From Pseudoxanthomonas composti (GTDB taxonomy: Bacteria; Pseudomonadota; Gammaproteobacteria; Xanthomonadales; Xanthomonadaceae), in NCBI RefSeq assembly GCF_004122095.1, contig NZ_SAWZ01000014.1, positions 1 through 64,000 on the forward strand: a DNA stretch of 64,000 nucleotides. Reading direction: 5' to 3'. The position numbers were made by a program, and so were the translations under genes. Of the stretch, positions 25,491 to 34,479 are shown piece after piece. The number at the start of each line of letters is the position of its first letter. The first letter of the stretch is position 1. The notes below the pieces were generated by a model. The model made no database searches and was not told the origin of the DNA. It saw nothing but the letters and a program-made list of their open reading frames with translations.

Positions 25491-27224
25491 ATGGCCCGCA
25501 TTCCCGACGCTTTCATCGACGAACTCCTCGCCCGCACCGACATCGTCGAGGTGGTCGGCCTGCGCGTGCCGTTGAAGAAGCAGGGCAAGGAGTACTCGGC
25601 GCGCTGTCCGTTCCATGACGAGCGCTCGGCTTCGTTCACCGTCTCGCCCACCAAGCAGTTCTATCACTGCTTCGGCTGCGGCGCCCACGGCACGGCGCTG
25701 AGCTTTTTGATGAACTACGACCGCCTGGAGTTCCTGGACGCGGTCGAGGAACTGGCCAAGCGCAACGGCATGGAAGTGCCGCGCGAAACCCGCCAGCGCA
25801 ACCAGAGCGACGACAGCCGCGAGCTCTACACCGCACTGGAAGCCAGCGCCAAGTTCTTCCAGCGCGAACTGGAGGGCAGCGACAAGGCCAAGGGCTATCT
25901 GGATGGGCGCGGCGTGGATGCGGCCACGCGCACGCTGTTCGGCATCGGCTACGCGCCCGATGGCTTTTCCGCGTTGAAGGATGCCCTGGGCAAGGACGAG
26001 CGCCGCATGAAGCTGCTCGAGCGCGGCGGCATGTTCTCGCGCAACGAGCGCGGCCACGTCTACGACAAGTTCCGCGACCGCATCATGTTCCCCATCGCCG
26101 ACCGGCGCGGGCGCACGATCGCCTTCGGCGGTCGCGTGCTGGGCAAGGACGATGGCCCCAAGTACCTCAACAGTCCCGAGACCACGCTGTTCCACAAGGG
26201 CCGCGAGCTGTACGGCCTGTGGCAGGTGCGCCAGTCCAACCAGAAGATCGACAAACTGGTGGTGGTGGAGGGCTACATGGACGTGGTCAGCCTGTTCCAG
26301 TTCGGCGTGACCTACGCGGTGGCCACGCTGGGCACGGCCACCACGCCGGACCACGCCGAGCTGCTGTTCCGCAACGCAGCCGATGTATATTTCTGCTTCG
26401 ACGGCGATGCGGCCGGCCAACGCGCCGGCTGGCGTGCGCTGGAATCGGTGCTGCCGCGGATGAAGGACGGGCGCCAGGCGTTCTTCCTGTTCCTGCCGCA
26501 AGGCGAGGACCCGGACACCATCGTGCGCAAGGAGGGCGCCGACGGATTTTCCGCGCGCCTGGGCCAGGCCACGCCACTGTCGCAATTCTTCTTCGACGAG
26601 CTGTCCAAGGACATCAACCTGGGCACGCTGGATGGCAAGGCGCGGCTGGCCGAGCGCGCGCGTCCGCTGCTGGCGCAGATTCCCGAAGGCGCTTTCGGCG
26701 ATCTGATGCGTGCGCGCCTGGGGGAGATCACCGGCATCGGCCAGGCCTCTCCGAGCGCCGCGCCCACGCCCGCGCCGGTGGCGCGCCCGATGCGCCGCGC
26801 ACCCAGCGCGGGGGCACAGCGCATGAGCCTGGTGCGCAGCGCGATCCTGCGCGTCCTGCATGCCCCGGCGCTGGCGCTGGACCTGCCGCCGCCGCATCCC
26901 TTCGCCGACCTGCGCCAGCCCGGCATCGAGCTGCTGTGCGAGCTGCTGGACATCGTGCAGGGCCGCCCGGACATCACCACCGGTGCGCTGCTGGAGCACT
27001 TCGCCGAGCGCGAGGAAGTCGCGGCCCTGCAGAAGCTGGCGCTGCAGGATATTCCAGGCGATCTGGAGACCTGGCGCCAGGAATTGCACGACGCTTCGCT
27101 GCAGCTGGAAAAGCAGACCCTGGCTCAGCGCATCGACGAGCTGCTGGCCAAGCAGCGCGCGCAGGGGCTGGATGAGACGGACAAGTACGAGCTGCGTGAG
27201 CTGCTGAAGCTGCGCGCCGGGTGA
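25491..27224 (+). CDS. dnaG: DNA primase DnaG
   Basis: 577 residues. The zinc-binding domain has C39, H42, C60 and C63 (CPFH ... CFGC). The RNA-polymerase/TOPRIM domain carries E260 in VVVEGYMD and D304/D306 in FDGDAAG, the metal-binding catalytic acids. A flexible Ala/Pro linker near 420-440 leads to the C-terminal DnaB-binding domain. It makes RNA primers for replication. Usually followed by rpoD in the rpsU-dnaG-rpoD operon, but here the next gene is convergent ctaB. Confidence 0.97.
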   Translation: MARIPDAFIDELLARTDIVEVVGLRVPLKKQGKEYSARCPFHDERSASFTVSPTKQFYHCFGCGAHGTALSFLMNYDRLEFLDAVEELAKRNGMEVPRETRQRNQSDDSRELYTALEASAKFFQRELEGSDKAKGYLDGRGVDAATRTLFGIGYAPDGFSALKDALGKDERRMKLLERGGMFSRNERGHVYDKFRDRIMFPIADRRGRTIAFGGRVLGKDDGPKYLNSPETTLFHKGRELYGLWQVRQSNQKIDKLVVVEGYMDVVSLFQFGVTYAVATLGTATTPDHAELLFRNAADVYFCFDGDAAGQRAGWRALESVLPRMKDGRQAFFLFLPQGEDPDTIVRKEGADGFSARLGQATPLSQFFFDELSKDINLGTLDGKARLAERARPLLAQIPEGAFGDLMRARLGEITGIGQASPSAAPTPAPVARPMRRAPSAGAQRMSLVRSAILRVLHAPALALDLPPPHPFADLRQPGIELLCELLDIVQGRPDITTGALLEHFAEREEVAALQKLALQDIPGDLETWRQELHDASLQLEKQTLAQRIDELLAKQRAQGLDETDKYELRELLKLRAG

Positions 27225-27267
27225 GGTGGGGCGAGGAGTGACTGGAGAGGAGTGAGGAGTGAGCGGA
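27222..27267. repeat. GAGGAGTGAG repeats after dnaG, forward copies only (locus D)
   Basis: Immediately after the dnaG stop (27222-27224) come GCGAGGAGTGAC, GAGAGGAGTGAG and GAGTGAGCGG, the same unit as loci A and E but without reverse copies. About 60 bp further on, TGGGAGC and GCTCCCA (roughly 27330-27360) form a short inverted pair of the REP-like family before the convergent ctaB stop. Confidence 0.75.
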
Positions 27268-27369
27268 GGCGCTGCTGCCCGAGCTCCAGTCCAAGCGCAC
27301 CCTGCGGTCAACGCCGATGAACTTGTGGGAGCCCCTGACGCGCTTACCCCTGTTGCTCCCAGCGGTTCT

Positions 27370-28284
27370 TCAACCCACCATGCCGCTGCCCGGCAGCCAA
27401 GGCTTGAGCCAGTGGTCCACCAGCAGGAAGGCGAACAGCGCCATCAGGTAGACGATGGAGTAGCGGAAGAAGCGCATGTCGAACATGGCATCGGGCGGAT
27501 CCAGCTGGCGCCAGGCGTACCACAGGAACACGCCCCCCAGCACCACCGCCCCGCCCAGGTAGAACAGCCCGCTCATGCCCACCACCACCGGCAACAGGGT
27601 GCTGATCAGCAACAGCACGCTGTAGAGCAGGATCTGCTTGCGCGTGTACGCCACGCCATGGGTCACCGGCAGCATCGGGATGGCGGCCTTGGCGTAGTCG
27701 GCGCGGCGGAAGATCGCCAGCGCCCAGAAGTGCGGCGGCGTCCACACGAAGATGATCAGCACCGGCAGCAGCGCATAGGCCCAGTCCCACTCGCCGCGCA
27801 TGCCGGTGATCGAGGCCCAGCCCAGCAGCGGCGGCGTGGCCCCGGCGACGCCGCCGATGACGATGTTCTGCGGCGTGGCGCGCTTGAGATAGACGGTGTA
27901 GATGACCGCATAGCCGATCAGCGAACCGAAGGTCAGCACCGCGGTGATCACGTTGACCCACAGCACCAGCAGCGCCATGGACAGCGCGGTCAGCACGCCG
28001 GCGAACACCAGCACCTGCCAGGGCCTGACCTTGCCCACCACCAGCGGCCGCCAGGAGGTGCGCGCCATCTGCGCGTCGATGCGCGCATCCAGCAGCTGGT
28101 TGATCGCCGCCGCGGCCGAGGCCGCCAGCCAGATGCCGATGAAGCCCAGCACCCCGGCGCGCAGCTGTTCGGCCGTGGGCACGGTCTCGATGGCCAGGGA
28201 CATGCCCACCAGCGCGGTGAACACGATCAGCCCCACCACCTTGGGCTTGGTGAGGTCCCAGTAGTCGCGTGCGGTCGCGCTCAT
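27370..28284 (-). CDS. ctaB: Protoheme IX farnesyltransferase (heme O synthase)
   Basis: 304 residues, UbiA-superfamily prenyltransferase with about nine membrane helices. The first Asp-rich motif [20 protein letters not shown] (about 62-81) keeps the N, both D, and the MxRTxxRP of CtaB. It transfers a farnesyl group to heme B, giving heme O for CtaA. Last gene of the leftward oxidase-assembly series; 10 bp after ctaA. Confidence 0.96.
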   Translation of the reverse strand: MSATARDYWDLTKPKVVGLIVFTALVGMSLAIETVPTAEQLRAGVLGFIGIWLAASAAAAINQLLDARIDAQMARTSWRPLVVGKVRPWQVLVFAGVLTALSMALLVLWVNVITAVLTFGSLIGYAVIYTVYLKRATPQNIVIGGVAGATPPLLGWASITGMRGEWDWAYALLPVLIIFVWTPPHFWALAIFRRADYAKAAIPMLPVTHGVAYTRKQILLYSVLLLISTLLPVVVGMSGLFYLGGAVVLGGVFLWYAWRQLDPPDAMFDMRFFRYSIVYLMALFAFLLVDHWLKPWLPGSGMVG

Positions 28285-28294
28285 CCCCGCGCCC

Positions 28295-29458
28295 TCACTC
28301 GCCCGGCGCCCGCAGGCGCGCCAGCAGCGACACCAGCAGGAAGGTCAGCACCACCGCGCCGGCGTTGTGCAGCACCGCCACGGCCAGCGGCAGGGCCAGC
28401 TTGACGTTGAGGATGCCGAAGCTGATCTGCGCCGCCAGCGCCGCCACCAGGGCGATGGACCAGCCGCGCATGCCCGGCGAGCGCAGCAGCCGCAGCGACA
28501 GCCACAGCAGGTACACCGCCACCAGCACCGCCATCATCCGGTGCGCCAGCTGGATGGCGATGCGCGAGGCGCCGTCGAGCACGCCGCCTTCGTAGTCCAC
28601 CCCGATGCCGCGCCACAGGGTGAAGCCCTCGGCGAAATCATGCGGTGGCCACCACTGGCTGACGCAGCGCGGGAAGTTGTCGGCCGACCAGCTGCCGCCC
28701 CCACAGGCCAGCGCGGCGTAGTTGGCGCTGACCCAGCCGCCCAGGGCGATCTGCACCAGCAGCAGGCCCAGCCCGATGCGCAGCAGCCATTTCAGGCGCG
28801 CCGCATCGGCCAGGCGGATCGGCAGCTGGGTGGCGCGCCAGGCCATCCACACCAGCATGATGAACAACGTGATGGCGCCCAGCAGATGGCCCATGACCAC
28901 GATGGGCTTGAGCAGCCAGGTCACCGTCCACATGCCCAGCAGCGCCTGGAAGATGATGGTGGCCAGGGCCAGCACCGAGACCCGCGAGAGATCCTGGTTG
29001 GACCAGCGCAGCGCGGCGATCAGCAGCACGGCCTCGCCCAGCGCCGCCAGCACGCTGGCCGCCACATGCTGCCCGCCCATGTACAGCGGGATCGCCGCGG
29101 CCACCAGCACCGCCGCGCCGATGATCTGCGCCATGCCGCCCTTGCGGCGGCGCGCGGACATCAGCGCCAGGGCGAACACCTCGATGCTCAGCAGGCCGGC
29201 CAGGAAGCGGTGCACCTGCTCACGCCAGACCTTGTGCGTCTCCAGCGGACGGATCTTGCTGGCGGCATGGTCGGCGACCTCGGCCGGCGCGCTCGGCCAG
29301 GTCGCCCGGCCGTAGCAGGTCGGCCAGTCCGGGCAGCTCAGGCCGGCGTCGGACAGGCGCACGAAGCCACCGAAGATGATCGTGCTGGCGGTCATCAGCG
29401 CGGCGAACCAGGCGATGCGGTGGAAGTGCCGGAACGGCAGGCGGAACGAGGCAGGCAT
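28295..29458 (-). CDS. ctaA: Heme A synthase (COX15/CtaA)
   Basis: 387 residues with eight membrane helices. [21 protein letters not shown] near the N-terminus is the CtaA/COX15 signature; the paired His appear as HRFLAG and HLLGA in the first half and HRMMAV and LHNAGA in the second. It oxidises the C8 methyl of heme O to make heme A for the aa3 oxidase encoded upstream. It lies between the SCO-like gene and ctaB. Confidence 0.95.
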   Translation of the reverse strand: MPASFRLPFRHFHRIAWFAALMTASTIIFGGFVRLSDAGLSCPDWPTCYGRATWPSAPAEVADHAASKIRPLETHKVWREQVHRFLAGLLSIEVFALALMSARRRKGGMAQIIGAAVLVAAAIPLYMGGQHVAASVLAALGEAVLLIAALRWSNQDLSRVSVLALATIIFQALLGMWTVTWLLKPIVVMGHLLGAITLFIMLVWMAWRATQLPIRLADAARLKWLLRIGLGLLLVQIALGGWVSANYAALACGGGSWSADNFPRCVSQWWPPHDFAEGFTLWRGIGVDYEGGVLDGASRIAIQLAHRMMAVLVAVYLLWLSLRLLRSPGMRGWSIALVAALAAQISFGILNVKLALPLAVAVLHNAGAVVLTFLLVSLLARLRAPGE

Positions 29459-29476
29459 GAGGGGGCGACCGCTAAA

Positions 29477-30046
29477 TCAAAGAAGTTTCAACAGCTTGGC
29501 CACGTCGCTGCGCAGGTCGGCGGGGTCGAACCCCGGGGCGAAGCGCATGATGACGAAGCCATTGGGATCGATGACGTAGACCGGCACGCCGGCCGGGTCG
29601 TCCACCTGCGGCAGCGCCGCGCGCAGCGCCGCATCCGGCGCCAGCACGCGCAGCGCGGCCGGGCGCGGCGCGCCGGCCGGCGGGGTGCCCAGCCACAGGA
29701 TGTGCACCTGGTCGGCGTTGTGGCCGAACAGCTGCCACACCGTGTCCAGCCGCTGGCCCAACGCCACGCAGGCGGCCTGGCACTCCGGCGGCGGTGCCAG
29801 GACGATGCGCCAGGTCTTCTGCGGCTGCTGCCAGGCATAGCGGCCACCACCGATCAGCTGCGGCGGATGCTGGCGCAGGTCCACCGGCGGGTTCAGCAGC
29901 TGGCCGTGATTGCGCATGCCGGCCGGCTGCCAGCCGGAGAAGCGCAGCAGTCCGGCCCCGGCGGCGCTGCCGAAGAACAGGACGAACAGGGCGATCAGGA
30001 TCCAGCGGCCGCGGACACGGGCCGCGTCGGTGGACGGCGGGGTCAT
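29477..30046 (-). CDS. SCO-like membrane-anchored oxidase assembly protein
   Basis: 189 residues: one N-terminal membrane helix (about 14-33) and a periplasmic thioredoxin-like domain. C89 and C93 (ECQAAC) form a CxxxC pair as in SCO copper chaperones, and VYVIDPNGFVIMRF matches the SCO beta-hairpin. I do not see the distal conserved His of canonical SCO proteins, so copper binding is uncertain. The position between SURF1 and ctaA supports a role in building the CuA or redox state of subunit II. Starts by ATGA overlap with the SURF1 stop. Confidence 0.75.
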   Translation of the reverse strand: MTPPSTDAARVRGRWILIALFVLFFGSAAGAGLLRFSGWQPAGMRNHGQLLNPPVDLRQHPPQLIGGGRYAWQQPQKTWRIVLAPPPECQAACVALGQRLDTVWQLFGHNADQVHILWLGTPPAGAPRPAALRVLAPDAALRAALPQVDDPAGVPVYVIDPNGFVIMRFAPGFDPADLRSDVAKLLKLL

Positions 30047-30789
30047 CCGCCTATTTTCGCACGCGCGGCCCGTCGGCGTCGGAACGTGAGCAGCGCGGCG
30101 GTGGCCAGCACCGCGATGGCCAGGCCGAACCACTGCACGGCATAGCCCAGGTGGCGCTCCGGCGGCAGGGTGTTGGGCAGCACCTCGAGGTCCCGCGGAT
30201 AGCCCCAGGGCAGGGCCGGATCCAGGCGCAGCACCCGCGGCGCCAGGCCCGGCGCATGCAGCGGGCCGGCCAGCGCCTGCGGCTGCAGGCCCAGCGCCAG
30301 CAGCACGCCGTCCTGCGCGGCCGGCGCGCCGTGGCCGGCCAGCCCGGCCGCGGGCGGCGGCATCAGCAGGCCGGAGACCTCGGTCTGCACAGGCTTGGGC
30401 GGATGCGGCAGGCGGCGATCGGCCGGCAGCGGCTGCCAGCCCAGTTCCACCAGCAGCGGCGGGCCCTGCAGCGGCTGGAACACGCGGTAGATCCGCACCC
30501 CTGCGCGCCCTTCGCGCAGCTGGTTGTCCAGCAGGACCGGCGGGGCGTCGGTGAAGCGCCCGTGCCCGGCGGCCCAGTCCAGGCCGTCGGGCGCGCCGGC
30601 CAGCGACAGCGGCCCGGCCTGGCGCCTGGCCAGCACCTGCTCGGTCTTGGCCAGCAGCGCCTGCTTGTCCCGCGCGCGCTGCAGCTGCCAGTGGCCGAGC
30701 GCGCTGAAGCCGGCCGCCACCAGCAGCGCCAGCGTCCACCCCAGCCACAGCGGCATGCGCCTCACACGCGGCGTCGCCGCAGCGGCCAT
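30043..30789 (-). CDS. SURF1-family oxidase assembly protein
   Basis: 248 residues with N- and C-terminal membrane helices flanking a periplasmic domain. LGHWQLQRARDKQALL near the N-terminus (family: GxWQxxRxxxK) and GYAVQWFGLA near the C-terminus (family: YAxQWxxxA) are SURF1 signatures. It helps insert heme A into subunit I. I use the ATG at 30789; a later ATG at 30756 is also possible. Divergent from the small twin-TM gene. Confidence 0.88.
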   Translation of the reverse strand: MAAAATPRVRRMPLWLGWTLALLVAAGFSALGHWQLQRARDKQALLAKTEQVLARRQAGPLSLAGAPDGLDWAAGHGRFTDAPPVLLDNQLREGRAGVRIYRVFQPLQGPPLLVELGWQPLPADRRLPHPPKPVQTEVSGLLMPPPAAGLAGHGAPAAQDGVLLALGLQPQALAGPLHAPGLAPRVLRLDPALPWGYPRDLEVLPNTLPPERHLGYAVQWFGLAIAVLATAALLTFRRRRAARAKIGG

Positions 30790-30827
30790 AATCGGACGCT
30801 CATGGACATCGGCGTGGGAGGCGTGCG

Positions 30828-31046
30828 ATGAACGAGTCACTCAAGATCCTGCTGGTGGTCGGCTTTCTGCTGCTGATTCTGTGGAATCTCGGCGCCGGCC
30901 TGTACTACCTGCTGGTCGATCGCGGCCAGAGCAAACGCACGGTCAACGCCCTGACCTGGCGCATCGGCCTGTCGGTCGGACTGATCGTGCTGGTCGTCCT
31001 GGGCATCTGGAGCGGCGTGATCCGGCCGCATGGGGTAGGCGGTTGA
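30828..31046 (+). CDS. Twin-transmembrane protein (DUF2909-like)
   Basis: 72 residues with two membrane helices (about 6-28 and 44-64) joined by a short basic loop. Such genes recur inside proteobacterial cox operons, usually pointing against the flow of the other genes as here, and their role is unknown. A GGAGG-like stretch precedes the ATG at 30828. Its stop is followed directly by repeat locus C. Confidence 0.78.
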   Translation: MNESLKILLVVGFLLLILWNLGAGLYYLLVDRGQSKRTVNALTWRIGLSVGLIVLVVLGIWSGVIRPHGVGG

Positions 31047-31198
31047 GGGCGAGAAACGAGTGCGGAGGAACGAGTAACGAGTGGGCAAAGTGCGAGGAAC
31101 GAGTGCGGAGGAACGAGAAACGAGTCAAAGCTCGATCTTCGGCGCAGCCCCTGCTTTCACTCGTTCCTCGTTCCTCGTTTCTCGTTTCTCGTTTCTGC
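31044..31198. repeat. Inverted array of GAGGAACGAG/GAGAAACGAG repeats between convergent genes (locus C)
   Basis: From the stop of the twin-TM gene to the ctaE stop, about 150 bp hold forward copies (31050-31125), a short spacer and reverse copies (31158-31196). The reverse half shares its first 18 bases and repeat phase with locus B, about 12 kb away. Long imperfect stems can form, so both convergent transcripts could end here. Confidence 0.85.
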
Positions 31199-32077
31199 TC
31201 AAAGCACGTAAACGAACAGGAACAACGCCAGCCACACCACGTCGACGAAATGCCAATACCACGCGGCCGCTTCGAAGGCGAAGTGGTTGTCGGCGGTGAA
31301 ATGCCCGCGCAGCACGCGCAGCCACATGACCGCCAGCATGATCGTGCCGAGCAGGACGTGGGCGCCGTGAAAGCCGGTGAGCATGAAGAAGGTCGAGCCG
31401 TAGATGCCCGAGCCCAGGGTCAGGTTGAGGGCATGGTAGGCATGGATGTATTCCTCGGCCTGCAGGCACAGGAACACCACGCCCAGCGCCACGGTCAGGC
31501 CCAGCCACACCAGGATCTGACGGCGGTGGCCGGCCTTGAGGGCGTGGTGGGCCACGGTCAGGGTCATGCCCGAGGTCAGCAGGATCAGGGTGTTGATCAG
31601 CGGCAGGCCCCAGGCCGGGATGGTCTGGAAGGCGCCCCCGATCTGCGCCGGGCCGTTGGTCGGCCAGCCGGCGCTATAGCCATCCCACAGGATGGCATTG
31701 GTCATGACCCCATCGCCCTCGCCGCCCAGCCACGGCAGTGCATAGGTGCGGGTGTAGAACAGCGCGCCGAAGAAGGCGGCGAAGAACATCACCTCGGAGA
31801 AGATGAACCACACCATCCCCATGCGGAAGGACACGTCCACCTGCCGGTTGTAGTGCCCGGCGATGGACTCGCGGATGACATCGCCGAACCACATGAACAG
31901 CGTGGCCGCCAGCATCAGCAAACCGGCGAAGAACATCCAGCGCCCCCAACCGGCGTCGTTGAGCCAGCTGGCCACGCCGATGACGGTCACGAACATCGCA
32001 ATGGAGCCCACGAACGGCCATTTGCTCTGCGCGGGCACGTAGTAGACGTTGCTGTCCGGCATCTGGGTCTGTGCCAT
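31199..32077 (-). CDS. ctaE: Cytochrome c oxidase subunit III
   Basis: 292 residues with seven membrane helices. MVWFIFSEVMFFAAFFGA, EEYIHAYHALN and the C-terminal YWHFVDVVWLALFLFVY are subunit III landmarks, including the Glu that takes part in proton uptake support. Part of the aa3 terminal oxidase. Separated from ctaG by 21 bp. Confidence 0.96.
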   Translation of the reverse strand: MAQTQMPDSNVYYVPAQSKWPFVGSIAMFVTVIGVASWLNDAGWGRWMFFAGLLMLAATLFMWFGDVIRESIAGHYNRQVDVSFRMGMVWFIFSEVMFFAAFFGALFYTRTYALPWLGGEGDGVMTNAILWDGYSAGWPTNGPAQIGGAFQTIPAWGLPLINTLILLTSGMTLTVAHHALKAGHRRQILVWLGLTVALGVVFLCLQAEEYIHAYHALNLTLGSGIYGSTFFMLTGFHGAHVLLGTIMLAVMWLRVLRGHFTADNHFAFEAAAWYWHFVDVVWLALFLFVYVL

Positions 32078-32098
32078 GGGGCTCTCCGGTAAAACGGG

Positions 32099-32689
32099 TT
32101 AAGGCGCAGCGCGCGGTGGCGAGCCCTGCGGCGGAGCGCCCAGCTCCGCGGTCAGGGCATCGTTCTTGAAGAAGGTGTAGGACAGCGTCACGGTGGACAC
32201 GTCCTTGGGCAGGTTGGGATCGATGATGAAGCGCACCGGCATGTCCCGCGTCTCGCCCGCATCCAGGGTCTGGGCGGTGAAGCAGAAGCACTCGGTCTTG
32301 GTGAAGTACTGCGAGGCGCGCGCCGGCGCCACGGACGGCACGGCGCTGCCGACGATGGCGCGGGCACCGTCGTTGCGCGCGAAGTAGTTCGCCTCGTACA
32401 TGCGCCCGGGCACCACCTTCATGGTCAGCTGCTCGGGGTGGAAGGCCCACGGCAGGCGCGAGTTGACGCCCCCATCGAATTCCACCGTGACCACGCGTTC
32501 CTGCGGCGCGCCCGCGCCTGCGGCAGCGGCGCGGGTATCGGCCGGGCCTTGCTCGAGGCGAACGCCGAACACCTTCTCGCAGGCGATGCGATACAGCGGC
32601 ACCAGCGAGAAGGTCAGCACGAACACCGCCACCGCCACGCCGATCAGCTTTGGCAGGCCGAAGGTCCGCGAGGGCGCCGAGGCGTTCAC
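32099..32689 (-). CDS. ctaG: Cytochrome oxidase assembly protein CtaG/Cox11
   Basis: 196 residues: one N-terminal membrane helix then a periplasmic immunoglobulin-like domain. The copper-binding CFCF motif is at C134/C136 (TECFCFTAQ), and C37 lies just after the helix as expected. It delivers copper to CuB of subunit I. Its ATG overlaps the stop of the 43-residue ORF (ATGA). Confidence 0.95.
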   Translation of the reverse strand: MNASAPSRTFGLPKLIGVAVAVFVLTFSLVPLYRIACEKVFGVRLEQGPADTRAAAAGAGAPQERVVTVEFDGGVNSRLPWAFHPEQLTMKVVPGRMYEANYFARNDGARAIVGSAVPSVAPARASQYFTKTECFCFTAQTLDAGETRDMPVRFIIDPNLPKDVSTVTLSYTFFKNDALTAELGAPPQGSPPRAAP

Positions 32690-32817
32690 CTGGACAACAC
32701 CCCCGACAGGATGAAGGCCACATAGATGCCCAGCGCGATCAGGCCCGCCACCAGCGCCGTGCGCGAGGCGCGGCGGCGGCGTTCGATCAGGCCCTGCTCG
32801 TCCGGTGCGATGCTCAT
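32686..32817 (-). CDS. Small membrane protein of the cox operon
   Basis: 43 residues: a charged N-terminus (QGLIERRRRASR) and one membrane helix of about 20 residues. It fills the gap between ctaD and ctaG, 8 bp after ctaD, with a 4-bp overlap into ctaG. Short single-helix proteins at this position occur in many proteobacterial aa3 operons, often annotated as a cytochrome oxidase small assembly protein (CoxM-like). Function unproven. Confidence 0.75.
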   Translation of the reverse strand: MSIAPDEQGLIERRRRASRTALVAGLIALGIYVAFILSGVLSR

Positions 32818-32825
32818 GTCGGCCT

Positions 32826-34442
32826 TCAGTGCGTGACGTCGTCGTGCGCCAGGTCGCCTGGCTTGATCACCGGCGGCGTGGTGAAGGTATGGGCCGGTGC
32901 CGGCGAAGGCACGGTCCACTCCAGGCCCTTGGCCGCTTCCCAGGCGCGCGCGTCGGCGCGCTTGCCGCTGCGCAGGGACGCGCCCAGGATCGCCGCCATC
33001 ATGAAGGGCGTGACGAACATGCCGAAGGCGCCGATCGAGCTGACCAGGTTCCAGTCGGCGAACACCACGTTGTAGTCGGGGATGCGGCGCGGCATGCCGG
33101 CCAGGCCGAGGAAATGCTGCGGGAAGAACAGCAGGTTGACGAACACCATCGTCCACCAGAAATGCACCTTGCCCCAGAACTCGCTGTACATGCGCCCGGT
33201 CCACTTCGGCCACCAGTAGTAGGTGGCGGCGATGATGGAGAACAGCGCGCCGGTGACCAGCACGTAGTGGAAGTGCGCCACCACGAAATAGGTGTCGTGG
33301 TACTGGAAGTCGGCCGGCACGATGGCCAGCATCAGGCCGGAGAAGCCGCCGATGGTGAACAGGATGACGAAGGCCACCGCCCACAGCATCGGGGTTTCGA
33401 AGGACAGCGAGCCCTTCCACATGGTGCTGACCCAGTTGAACACCTTCACCCCGGTGGGGATGGCGATCAGCATGGTGGCGAACATGAAGTAGATCTCGCC
33501 GCCCAGCGGCATGCCCACCGCGAACATGTGGTGCGCCCACACGATGAAGGACAGGAAGGCGATCGAGGCGGTGGCGTAGACCATGGCCTGGTAGCCGAAC
33601 AGCGGCTTGCGGCTGAAGGTCGGCAGGATCTCGCTGACCACGCCGAAGGCCGGCAGGATCATGATGTAGACCTCGGGGTGCCCGAAGAACCAGAAGATGT
33701 GCTGGAACATCACCGGGTCGCCGCCGCCGGCGGCATTGAAGAAGCTGGTGCCGAAGAACTTGTCGGTCAGCAGCATGGTCACTGCGCCGGCCAGCACCGG
33801 CATCACCGCGATCAGCAGGAAGGCGGTGATCAGCCAGGTCCACACGAAGATCGGCATCTTCAGCAGGTCGATGCCCGGCGCGCGCATGTTGAGGATGGTG
33901 GCGATGATGTTGATCGCGCCCATGATCGAGCTGATGCCGGCCACGTGGATGGCGAACACGGTGAAGGCCACGTTGGCGCCGCCCTGCAGCGACAGAGGCG
34001 GATACAGCGTCCAGCCACCGGCCGGCGCGCCGCCCGGCAGGAACAGCGTCAGCAGCAGCATGGTGAAGGCCACCGGCAGCAGCCAGAACGACCAGTTGTT
34101 CATGCGCGGCAGCGCCATGTCCGGCGCGCCGATCTGCAGCGGGATCATCCAGTTGCCCAGGCCGACGAAAGCCGGCATCACGCCGCCGAAGATCATCACC
34201 AGCGCGTGCACGGTGGTCATCTGGTTGAAGAACTCGGGCTTGACGAACTGCAGGCCCGGCGCCATCAGCTCGGCGCGGATCACCACGCTCATCGCCGCAC
34301 CGATGATGAACATGATGAAGCTGAAGATCAGGTACAGCGTCCCGATGTCCTTGTGGTTGGTCGAGAAGAACCAACGCTCCATGAAGCTCTGCTGGTGATG
34401 ACCGTGGTGGTCATCGTGGTGATCGGTGGCGGTATGGGCCAT
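32826..34442 (-). CDS. ctaD: Cytochrome c oxidase subunit I
   Basis: 538 residues, twelve membrane helices. Ligands in place: H79 and H392 for heme a, H390 for heme a3, H255, H304 and H305 for CuB, with E257-Y259 in GHPEVY giving the cross-linked His-Tyr. The D-channel and K-channel regions look canonical. An unusual His/Asp-rich N-terminus (about 4-17) precedes the first helix. It is the catalytic core of the proton-pumping aa3 oxidase. I start at the ATG at 34442; upstream codons belong to ctaC. Confidence 0.98.
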   Translation of the reverse strand: MAHTATDHHDDHHGHHQQSFMERWFFSTNHKDIGTLYLIFSFIMFIIGAAMSVVIRAELMAPGLQFVKPEFFNQMTTVHALVMIFGGVMPAFVGLGNWMIPLQIGAPDMALPRMNNWSFWLLPVAFTMLLLTLFLPGGAPAGGWTLYPPLSLQGGANVAFTVFAIHVAGISSIMGAINIIATILNMRAPGIDLLKMPIFVWTWLITAFLLIAVMPVLAGAVTMLLTDKFFGTSFFNAAGGGDPVMFQHIFWFFGHPEVYIMILPAFGVVSEILPTFSRKPLFGYQAMVYATASIAFLSFIVWAHHMFAVGMPLGGEIYFMFATMLIAIPTGVKVFNWVSTMWKGSLSFETPMLWAVAFVILFTIGGFSGLMLAIVPADFQYHDTYFVVAHFHYVLVTGALFSIIAATYYWWPKWTGRMYSEFWGKVHFWWTMVFVNLLFFPQHFLGLAGMPRRIPDYNVVFADWNLVSSIGAFGMFVTPFMMAAILGASLRSGKRADARAWEAAKGLEWTVPSPAPAHTFTTPPVIKPGDLAHDDVTH

Positions 34443-34479
34443 GGACGGATCCTCGAAAGAGCAGCGAGCGTGGAAGCGG

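Noticed and set aside
24276-27311. An open frame of about 1011 codons opposite the BrkB and dnaG genes
   Set aside because: It is fully antisense to well-supported genes and has shadow-type composition with no recognisable domain.
31044-31198. Possible CRISPR array because of regularly repeated short units
   Set aside because: The units are degenerate, tandem without unique spacers, occur in both orientations and no cas gene is nearby.
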